From: Spirochaetae bacterium HGW-Spirochaetae-7
Lineage (GTDB): Bacteria; Spirochaetota; Spirochaetia; Treponematales; UBA12059
Direction: 5' to 3'
DNA: 9,801 bases
NCBI GenBank assembly: GCA_002839245.1
Contig: PGXR01000110.1
Coordinates: 1-9,801, forward strand
Below, piece after piece: positions 1 through 4,730 of the stretch. The notes beneath the pieces are model-generated. The model made no database searches, was not told where the DNA came from, and saw only the letters and a program-made list of their open reading frames with translations. Both the position numbers and the translations under genes were made by a program. The first letter of the stretch is position 1. Each line of letters begins with the position of its first letter.

Positions 1-33
1 ATGATGTCAGGCTCGATCAGGAAGGCCGTATAG
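1..33 (+). CDS. C-terminal tail of probable nucleoside ABC transporter ATPase (partial)
   Basis: Frame 1 is open from the window edge to a TAG at 31-33 and encodes only the last ten residues, MMSGSIRKAV. The stop lies one base before the start of the next permease, so the genes are tightly coupled. In BmpA/PnrA-type (B. subtilis NupOPQ-like) nucleoside import operons the gene just upstream of the two permeases is the double-domain ATPase, and a short tail with an LMM/GLMM-like element is common at its end. The call therefore rests on gene order and the tail only. No Walker or signature motif is in the window. Confidence 0.5.
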   Translation: MMSGSIRKAV

Positions 34-34
34 C

Positions 35-1168
35 ATGGCATCGACTATCAACAAGGCCGCCAAGGGGCGCAAGGTACTCATTCCGCTCGTCGCGGTAGCG
101 CTGGGCTTCGTGCTCGGATCCATCGTGGTGCTGCTGACGGGGAAAAACCCGCTGCTCATGTTCAACGCCATCATAAGGGGGCTCACGGGCATCGACGTCT
201 CCGGGGGCGGCTTCAATCCGCGGCACATAGGCGAGCTGGTAATACAGGCCATGCCCATCATCCTCACCGGCCTGTCCGTGGGCTTCGCCTTCCGTACCGG
301 GCTATTCAACATCGGGGCCGAAGGCCAGTTGATGATGGGCTCCCTCGCGGCGACAGCCGTCGCCTTGACGGTCAAGGCCCCCGCGTTCATACACGTGCCG
401 CTAATAATGGTCGCCGGCATGAGCGCCGGCGCCGCATGGGGAGCCATCCCCGGTTTCCTCAAGGCGCGGTTCAACGTCCACGAGGTGGTCGTCACCATCA
501 TGCTCAACTATACTGCCCTCCATATAAACAACTGGACCATCCTCAACGTCTTCAAGTCCGTCGACAGGGTCAAGACGGCAGAATTCCCGGTTACCGCGCT
601 ACTCAAGGACCAGTGGCTGGCGGATTTGACCAACGGGTCGCGCCTCAACTGGGGCTTCGTACCGGTCGTGCTGGCGATCATCGCCTTCTGGTTCATCCTG
701 GAGAAGACGACCTTCGGCTTCAGCCTCCGGGCGGTCGGGTTCAACAAGGACGGCGCCAAGTACGCGGGCATGAAAGTAAACCGTAACATCGTGATGTCGA
801 TGGTCATCGCCGGCGCCTTCGCGGGCCTCGCCGGCGCCATCATCACGACAGGAACGTTCAGCTTCGGGCGTACCCTGTCATCGGCCGAGGGCTACGGCTT
901 CGACGGCATAGCCGTCGCGCTCGTAGGCATGACCCAGGCACCCGGCATCCTCCTGGCGGGCCTCCTTTTCGGCGTCCTCAAATCGGCAGGCCCCCTGATG
1001 CAGTCAGCGGGTATTCCCCGCGAGATAGGCGGAATCATCCAGGCCTCGATCGTCATGTTCGTGGCCATGAAGCTCGGGATAGAGCGCATCCTCGACCTTG
1101 CCAAGAGCAAGCTCTCACGAAAATCCGCCCAGGCAGCACTGGACGATACCGAGGAGGCGAGGGTATGA
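35..1168 (+). CDS. ABC transporter permease, BmpA/PnrA-type nucleoside importer, first subunit
   Basis: A 377-residue inner-membrane permease of the BPD_transp_2 class (NupP/YufP/PnrD-like), which would form half of the transmembrane channel importing nucleosides or purines. About nine hydrophobic helices are visible, beginning near residues 14-35, 68-88 and 97-112. The family hallmark FNIGAEGQ sits at residues 91-98, and HEVVVTIMLNY at 149-159 is the cytoplasmic coupling-type segment. Length is typical of the larger of the two paired permeases. The ATG at 35 has AGGAAGG at 19-25, nine bases upstream and inside the end of the preceding reading frame, so translation is probably coupled to the ATPase gene. 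It overlaps the next permease by ATGA. Substrate is inferred from the family: a simple-sugar importer of the same superfamily is the alternative, but the paired 377/317-residue permeases favour the nucleoside type. Confidence 0.9.
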   Translation: MASTINKAAKGRKVLIPLVAVALGFVLGSIVVLLTGKNPLLMFNAIIRGLTGIDVSGGGFNPRHIGELVIQAMPIILTGLSVGFAFRTGLFNIGAEGQLMMGSLAATAVALTVKAPAFIHVPLIMVAGMSAGAAWGAIPGFLKARFNVHEVVVTIMLNYTALHINNWTILNVFKSVDRVKTAEFPVTALLKDQWLADLTNGSRLNWGFVPVVLAIIAFWFILEKTTFGFSLRAVGFNKDGAKYAGMKVNRNIVMSMVIAGAFAGLAGAIITTGTFSFGRTLSSAEGYGFDGIAVALVGMTQAPGILLAGLLFGVLKSAGPLMQSAGIPREIGGIIQASIVMFVAMKLGIERILDLAKSKLSRKSAQAALDDTEEARV

Positions 1169-2118
1169 GCATCCGATTGATTCTGGAAATGTTCCCCATA
1201 GCGCTCATGTTTGCCGCGCCCCTTGTCATGGCCGCCCTGGGGGGCCTCTTCAGCGAGCGTGCCGGCATCGTCAACATAGCGCTCGAGGGCATCATGATGG
1301 TCGGCGCCTTCGCCGGAGCCTCGGTGACCGTCGTGCTTGAACCCCTGACTCCGCTGGCGCCCTGGATAGGGCTGTTCGCCGGCGTCGCGGCGGGCATGCT
1401 GTTTTCGCTCCTGCACGCCTTCGCCAGCATCAACCTCAAGGCGGACCAGGTGATTTCGGGTACCGCCCTCAACATCCTCGCCGGCGGAATGACGGTCTAC
1501 CTGTGCCAGATATTTTTCAACCAGCAGCGCACCCGCGCCTTCAGCTCGGGACTTCGGAAGATTACCGTACCGTTGCTCGAGAAGATACCGGTCATAGGGC
1601 GGATACTTTTCAGGGAAATCTATCCGACCTTCTACGTCGCCATGGCGCTGGTAGTGCTGACCTGGTTCGTCGTATTCAAGACGCCGTTCGGGCTTCGGCT
1701 CCGTTCCTGCGGCGAGCATCCGCAGGCGGCTGCCTCGATGGGCATAAACGTGTACGCCATACGGTACGCCGGCGTCGTCATCTCCGGCGCTCTCGCTGGA
1801 CTCGCCGGAGCGACAATGGTGCTTACCCAGGACATCCAGTACACGGTAACGTCGGTGCATGGCGCTGGTTTCATCGCGCTGGCATCGCTCGTCTTCGGCA
1901 AGTGGAATCCCTGGGGCGTACTCGGCGCCGGTCTTTTCTTCGGCTTCGCCCAGATCCTGGCTTACTACGCCAAAGACATCGTTTTCCTCGCCGCATTGCC
2001 GCAGGAGATGTTCTACATGCTGCCGTACGTTCTGACTATCGTGGCGCTCGTCGTCTTCGCGGGCAAGTCCGTCGGACCCAAAGCCGCCGGCGAGATTTAC
2101 GACCAGGGCAAACGCTAG
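1165..2118 (+). CDS. ABC transporter permease, BmpA/PnrA-type nucleoside importer, second subunit
   Basis: A 317-residue permease (NupQ/YufQ/PnrE-like) that pairs with the preceding subunit to make the heterodimeric channel. Family signatures visible are ERAGIVNIALEGIM at residues 31-44 and ADQVISGTALN at 93-103, with repeated hydrophobic helices starting at about residue 8. Length matches the usual size of the smaller subunit. The ATG at 1165 overlaps the TGA of the upstream gene (ATGA), and GAGGAGG at 1151-1157 lies seven bases before it, so start choice is firm and termination-reinitiation coupling is likely. It is the last gene of the operon: a strong stem-loop follows, then a convergent gene. 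No substrate-binding lipoprotein (BmpA/PnrA) is in the window; it would be expected upstream. Confidence 0.9.
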   Translation: MSIRLILEMFPIALMFAAPLVMAALGGLFSERAGIVNIALEGIMMVGAFAGASVTVVLEPLTPLAPWIGLFAGVAAGMLFSLLHAFASINLKADQVISGTALNILAGGMTVYLCQIFFNQQRTRAFSSGLRKITVPLLEKIPVIGRILFREIYPTFYVAMALVVLTWFVVFKTPFGLRLRSCGEHPQAAASMGINVYAIRYAGVVISGALAGLAGATMVLTQDIQYTVTSVHGAGFIALASLVFGKWNPWGVLGAGLFFGFAQILAYYAKDIVFLAALPQEMFYMLPYVLTIVALVVFAGKSVGPKAAGEIYDQGKR

Positions 2119-2130
2119 GCGATCGCTGAC

Positions 2131-2199
2131 CCTGCGGGCAGCAATCGCAACCCCTGGTTCGACCTGACGCGCTTCGCCCGCAGGTCAACCGGGGGTTGC
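2131..2199 (+). terminator. Large stem-loop with a competing pairing, between convergent genes
   Basis: The 120-base gap between the permease and the convergent phosphoesterase contains a long imperfect hairpin. Bases 2147-2166 pair with 2181-2199 (GCAACCCC with GGGGTTGC, GGTT with AACC, GACCTG with CAGGTC), with one wobble or mismatch and one bulge, around a 14-base loop. A second pairing, CCTGCGGGC (2131-2139) with GCCCGCAGG (2176-2184), is perfect over nine pairs but shares 2181-2184 with the first, so the two exclude each other or form a pseudoknot. No T-tract follows on either strand, so classic intrinsic termination is not proven. Position between convergent genes suggests a bidirectional terminator or 3'-end stabiliser. 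Confidence 0.55.
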
Positions 2200-2238
2200 C
2201 CCTGTCATGTCATCTTGTCCTCTCCACCAGGCCAAGTA

Positions 2239-3420
2239 CTACTTCCGCAAGGTCCGCTGGAAGAGCCTCGTGCCTCCATGGTCCTGGAATTCGCAGGACA
2301 GGCCTTCGGGGACCAGTTCGACCACGAGCCGGCCGAACTGGCCCTGGCTTATCCATACCGAGCGAGGCGACACATAGGACGGGACGGGATCGGGCTTCCC
2401 GCCCATCGCTCCGACCACGGCCCAGGCCGTACCGTCGGCCTCGAGCCACTCCATGTAGTGGTTGTGGCCGGAAACGACGAGGTCCGCCCTGCCGGCGAGG
2501 ACAGGCGCCACCCTGCGCAGCATGTCTTCGTGATCGTACCAGGGCTTGCCCGTTTCCTCGTCGATGTAGCCTGATGAATAGAAAAAGCTGTGCGACAGTA
2601 CGACGGTCCACTCGTCCGCAGGAATCGACGACAGTTGCGACTCGAGCCAGGCACGGTCCCTTTGGCCGAAACCTTCGGGACCCCACAGAAGGTCCAGCGC
2701 GATGAAATGGACCGGCCCCGCGTCCATGCGCCACGAAGACGAACCGAAGGCTGCATTGAAGCGGGCTTTACCGCCTATCAACGCATCATGATTTCCCATC
2801 AAGCCGGCGAACGGCAGTGTAGGAGTGTCACGGTGGATGTCCTCGAGCGCGACCTTCCATCCGCCGGCCATCATGCCCGTCTCTACCGTATCCCCGAGGT
2901 CGAAGAAAGCGTCGAGCCTGCCCGCCTCGTGTTCGGCCTGGGACAGGCGCAGGATGGCGCTCCGTGCTTTCGCGTCGGAGGCATCGCGCCCCCAGTGCGG
3001 ATCGGACGACAGCGCCACCCTGAGCGTAGCCGAGCCGTCGGGCCCCATGCGCGGCGTCAGCCCCTTGGCGGGATCGATCATGGCCGGGCGGTCGGCGGTG
3101 GCTTCTGCGCCATAGGCGTTCGAGAAGATGTAGGCTGAAGCGGCCCCTGCCGCCAGCATGGAAATGGCCGACAGGATCACGCTTGCGATACCGGCAACCG
3201 TACCGACCTTCGGGGTCTTGTGGCCTATCGATCCGGCGGCGAGCGCCACGACGAGCGGAAGCACTCCCAGCGCGGCGAGCGCCAGGATAGGTGCGCCATA
3301 GCCCCATCGATACATTCCCAGCGTGCCGGGCTGGACGAAAGCCCATATCAACAAAGCGGACATGGCGGCGAATGCAGAGAGGGCGGTCGCTGTCGCCGCG
3401 CGGAATTTTGCGGGAGCCAT
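2239..3420 (-). CDS. Membrane-anchored calcineurin-like metallophosphoesterase
   Basis: A 393-residue protein with three predicted N-terminal membrane helices (about residues 9-29, 42-62 and 73-98) followed by a calcineurin-like phosphoesterase domain. The dinuclear-metal motifs are all present: D140-P-H142, G176-D177, G209-N-H-D212, H277 in LSHSFF, and G318-H-N-H321. Three helices with an inside N-terminus would put the catalytic domain outside the cytoplasmic membrane. The substrate cannot be read from the sequence; phosphodiesters, phospholipid-linked or nucleotide substrates are all possible in this family. The start chosen is the second of two adjacent ATGs (3420), six bases from GGAGG; the ATG at 3423 leaves only three. 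The frame stays open further upstream (TTG at 3486), but that segment is polar, proline-rich and overlaps the leader hairpins. It is transcribed divergently from the CD3324-like gene and preceded by a leader ORF and overlapping hairpins. Confidence 0.87.
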   Translation of the reverse strand: MAPAKFRAATATALSAFAAMSALLIWAFVQPGTLGMYRWGYGAPILALAALGVLPLVVALAAGSIGHKTPKVGTVAGIASVILSAISMLAAGAASAYIFSNAYGAEATADRPAMIDPAKGLTPRMGPDGSATLRVALSSDPHWGRDASDAKARSAILRLSQAEHEAGRLDAFFDLGDTVETGMMAGGWKVALEDIHRDTPTLPFAGLMGNHDALIGGKARFNAAFGSSSWRMDAGPVHFIALDLLWGPEGFGQRDRAWLESQLSSIPADEWTVVLSHSFFYSSGYIDEETGKPWYDHEDMLRRVAPVLAGRADLVVSGHNHYMEWLEADGTAWAVVGAMGGKPDPVPSYVSPRSVWISQGQFGRLVVELVPEGLSCEFQDHGGTRLFQRTLRK

Positions 3421-3471
3421 CATGTACCTCCGCCGCCAAGCGTACGACGGTGGCGGCACACGGTCAAGGCA

Positions 3472-3541
3472 GTCGGGTCCCGACAAGAAGGGCCGCCCCT
3501 CGCGGAGCGGCCTCTGACTCGTTCAGAGGGCCGAAGCCCTC
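3472..3541 (-). promoter_or_regulatory. Chain of overlapping hairpins in the phosphoesterase leader (attenuator-like)
   Basis: Read on the minus strand, successive stem-loops are: A (3541-3526), GAGGGC-UUCG-GCCCUC, a perfect stem with an ultra-stable UUCG loop; B (3529-3511), CCUCUGA-ACGAG-UCAGAGG, a perfect 7-bp stem; C (3512-3491), a 9-bp GC-rich stem with one G-U pair and a GCGA loop, followed by CTTCTTGTC; and D (3484-3472), GTCGG-GAC-CCGAC. B reuses the 3' arm of A and just touches C, so A+C and B are alternative folds. The stop codon of the small upstream ORF lies inside the 5' arm of B. This is the layout of a translation-controlled attenuator. The T-tract after C is weak, so termination versus ribosome-site control is not decided. 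Confidence 0.5.
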
Positions 3542-3558
3542 CTGGCAAAGTCGATCAT
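3523..3558 (-). CDS. Putative 11-residue leader peptide upstream of the phosphoesterase
   Basis: ATG at 3558 opens an 11-codon frame (MIDFARRASAL) ending in TGA at 3525-3523. It is preceded by AAAGGAGGTGATC (3572-3560), a full-length complement to the 16S rRNA 3' end, with six bases between GGAGG and ATG. Such a perfect site in non-coding sequence is unlikely by chance and is stronger than that of the real gene downstream. The coding frame contains hairpin A and its stop lies in hairpin B, as in leader-peptide attenuators. There is no run of one amino acid that would name an effector; tandem AGG Arg codons at residues 6-7 are the only rare-looking pair. The frame is continuous with the phosphoesterase apart from the UGA. 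No homologue is recognised. Confidence 0.5.
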   Translation of the reverse strand: MIDFARRASAL

Positions 3559-3559
3559 C

Positions 3560-3572
3560 GATCACCTCCTTT
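3560..3572 (-). promoter_or_regulatory. Perfect extended Shine-Dalgarno site of the minus-strand leader ORF
   Basis: AAAGGAGGTGATC on the minus strand complements the 3' terminus of 16S rRNA over 13 bases. It is placed six bases (from GGAGG) before ATG 3558, which supports translation of the short ORF. Confidence 0.6.
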
Positions 3573-3693
3573 CCCGGACGCTTGCGCGCCTGAATTGGGT
3601 TATGCCGGCGGGATCAGTATGCCTCGCAAGAGTCGGAGGCGAAAGCGAGAATATATGTAAACGAGTACTTTCCAAGGCTGGGTGTACAGAACG

Positions 3694-3722
3694 ATTATAC
3701 CGGAACCGGGAGTTTACACGCA
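3694..3722 (-). promoter_or_regulatory. Candidate promoter for the phosphoesterase transcript
   Basis: A perfect -10 hexamer TATAAT occurs on the minus strand at 3699-3694. The -35 position 17 bases upstream (3722-3717, TGCGTG) matches poorly, so it would need an activator or be weak. Transcription from about 3687 would give a leader of roughly 265 bases containing the small ORF and hairpins. Its -35 zone overlaps that of the divergent promoter. Confidence 0.35.
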
Positions 3723-3741
3723 CCGTCGCTTGTGGCATACT
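3713..3741 (+). promoter_or_regulatory. Sigma-70-type promoter for the CD3324-like gene and its cluster
   Basis: TTTACA (3713-3718, five of six to consensus) and CATACT (3736-3741, four of six) are separated by exactly 17 bases. Transcription would start near 3748, 28 bases before the 18-codon ORF and about 168 bases before the CD3324-like gene. Confidence 0.55.
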
Positions 3742-3775
3742 CCTTTTCAATCTTCGCGTACCATGGAGGTGCATA

Positions 3776-3832
3776 ATGATGTTCTTCAGCGATTCTACTG
3801 TACTCCGGGTCACCAGCGCCGCCACGGCGTAG
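3776..3832 (+). CDS. Putative 18-residue leader peptide upstream of the CD3324-like gene
   Basis: ATG ATG at 3776/3779 opens an 18-codon frame (MMFFSDSTVLRVTSAATA) ending in TAG at 3830-3832. GGAGGT at 3765-3770 lies five or eight bases before the two ATGs, and a consensus-spaced promoter lies just upstream. The ribosome site is stronger than that of the downstream gene (GAGGAA). The frame is open further upstream, but that extension runs back through the promoter and is rejected. A hairpin begins at the last base of the stop codon, suggesting a role in controlling the next gene rather than a functional peptide. No homologue is recognised. Confidence 0.45.
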   Translation: MMFFSDSTVLRVTSAATA

Positions 3833-3897
3833 CGAAGAGAACAAGCCCAACCAAGCTCGTTCCTCCTCGCAGCCCCTGGCGGATGTATCGTACATCC
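3832..3897 (+). promoter_or_regulatory. Two stem-loops between the leader ORF and the CD3324-like gene
   Basis: Stem 1 pairs 3832-3842 with 3859-3870 (GCGA with TCGC, GAG with CTC, AAC with GTT; one mismatch and one bulge) and starts at the final base of the leader stop codon. Stem 2 is a perfect GGATGTA-TCG-TACATCC at 3881-3897, ending eight bases before the GAGGAA ribosome site at 3905-3910. No T-tract follows. They could modulate ribosome access or mRNA stability. Confidence 0.4.
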
Positions 3898-3915
3898 ATC
3901 AATCGAGGAACGATC

Positions 3916-4185
3916 ATGCCTTATCTCAATGCGGATGGCGTACTGCCTCCGGAACTACTCAGCGAAATACAGAAGTACGTGCAAGGCGCGCTCGTCTATG
4001 TACCCAGGCAGGGCACGGAGAGGCTTGGCTGGGGACACCGGAACGGTACCCGGGCCGAGCTGGACAGGCGGAACACGGCCATCCGTGCCGCCAAGGCCGG
4101 CGGGCGCACCATAGACGACCTCGCGGACGAATATTGCCTGTCCGCCGATGGCATCCGGAAGATACTCTATTGCGCACGACGCTGA
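3916..4185 (+). CDS. CD3324-family small helix-turn-helix protein
   Basis: An 89-residue basic protein that I recognise as resembling the CD3324 family (Mor/HTH-like small proteins known mainly from Clostridia). The conserved order is visible: an N-terminal AD-VLPPELLSEIQKYVQG-type segment (residues 6-24), a short YVPR element (28-31), a WG...G-R-EL-RN region (39-53), and a C-terminal helix-turn-helix (about 64-84: TIDDLADEYCLSADGIRKIL). Length matches the family. The ATG at 3916 follows GAGGAA by five bases; the frame is open upstream to 3682, but that part overlaps the promoter and leader ORF. It is probably a DNA-binding regulator, with target unknown. Being first of a co-directional cluster, it may regulate itself, its divergent neighbour or the cluster. 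Confidence 0.75.
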   Translation: MPYLNADGVLPPELLSEIQKYVQGALVYVPRQGTERLGWGHRNGTRAELDRRNTAIRAAKAGGRTIDDLADEYCLSADGIRKILYCARR

Positions 4186-4205
4186 TCAAGGCCTAGCGCT
4201 TCCGT

Positions 4206-4224
4206 GCACGACGTGGTATATTAT
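4206..4224 (+). promoter_or_regulatory. Candidate -10 element and direct repeat before the cNMP-binding gene
   Basis: AT-rich TATATTAT at 4217-4224 stands out in GC-rich sequence and contains -10-like hexamers TATATT (4217) and TATTAT (4219), with no good -35. GCACGACG occurs at 4174-4181 and again at 4206-4213, 32 bases apart. Only seven bases separate 4224 from the ATG at 4232 and no Shine-Dalgarno site is present, so a leaderless internal transcript is possible. Confidence 0.25.
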
Positions 4225-4231
4225 TCTACGT

Positions 4232-4720
4232 ATGGTAGATGTCGCTGCCCTCCAGGCCTATTCGTTGTTCGGCGGCCTAAGCGCCGAGCAGATCGGTCTA
4301 ATCAAACCGCTCATGGAATCGGCCTCGTTCGAAGCGGGCGATGTCATCATCCACGAGGGAGAGCCCAACGACTCCATCTACTTCATCGTGGAGGGCAAGG
4401 TCGAGGTAACGCGACGGGGAGTCTTCATCATCGAGTTGCCGGAAGGCCAGACCTTCGGCGAGATGGAGCTTCTGGACGTCCAGCCTTCCGCTGCCACGGT
4501 GAGCGCAGCCGCTCCCGTACGCATAGTCACCATATCCAACCGCTGCATCCGCACCGTCTATTCGCGGGACCCCAAGGTCTTCGGTATCGTGATGATGAAC
4601 CTGGCACGGGACCTTTCCCGCAGGCTAAGGCGGATGGACGAGATGGCCTGCGACTCGCCCGATCACCGGACATTCATCAGCGAACACCAGGGCCTTTCAG
4701 ACTCCCCCTGTTTCGGCTAG
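4232..4720 (+). CDS. Single-domain cyclic-nucleotide-binding (cNMP/Crp-like sensor) protein
   Basis: A 162-residue protein consisting almost wholly of one cyclic-nucleotide-binding beta-roll (about residues 10-115) plus a short helical basic tail (LARDLSRRLRRMDE, 124-137). Typical landmarks are LFGGLS (12-17), the F-x-AGD-x-I turn (33-40), and the phosphate-binding cassette FGEMELLDVQPSAATV (75-90). G76 and E77 are present, but the usual cassette arginine (PRSATV) is replaced by serine at 86, so classical cAMP/cGMP binding is doubtful. There is no DNA-binding domain, so it is probably a protein-level regulator or sensor. The ATG at 4232 fits the start of the domain; the open frame extends to 4148 inside the previous gene. 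Ten bases separate it from the radical SAM gene, implying joint expression. Confidence 0.8.
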   Translation: MVDVAALQAYSLFGGLSAEQIGLIKPLMESASFEAGDVIIHEGEPNDSIYFIVEGKVEVTRRGVFIIELPEGQTFGEMELLDVQPSAATVSAAAPVRIVTISNRCIRTVYSRDPKVFGIVMMNLARDLSRRLRRMDEMACDSPDHRTFISEHQGLSDSPCFG

Positions 4721-4730
4721 GCTTCGTCCC

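Noticed and set aside
892..1860. Long open frame (322 codons) on the minus strand opposite the permeases
   Set aside because: It crosses both well-supported permease genes and encodes a low-complexity Arg/Gly/His/Glu-rich sequence with no motif, as expected for a shadow frame in GC-rich DNA.
2147..2199. GGTTCGA within a hairpin, resembling a tRNA T-arm
   Set aside because: No acceptor stem, D-arm or anticodon arm can be placed around it; the sequence is better explained as one long stem-loop.
3560..3572. GATCACCTCCTTT on the plus strand, identical to the 3' end of 16S rRNA
   Set aside because: Only this short tail matches and no rRNA sequence precedes it; on the minus strand it is a Shine-Dalgarno site correctly placed before an ATG.
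3602..3775. Upstream extension of the 18-codon leader frame to an ATG at 3602
   Set aside because: It would run through the TTTACA-17-CATACT promoter, has no ribosome site and encodes unremarkable sequence.
3682..3915. Upstream extension of the CD3324-like frame to an ATG at 3682
   Set aside because: It overlaps the promoter, leader ORF and hairpins. The family begins at the MPYLNADGVLP-type N-terminus, which has its own ribosome site.
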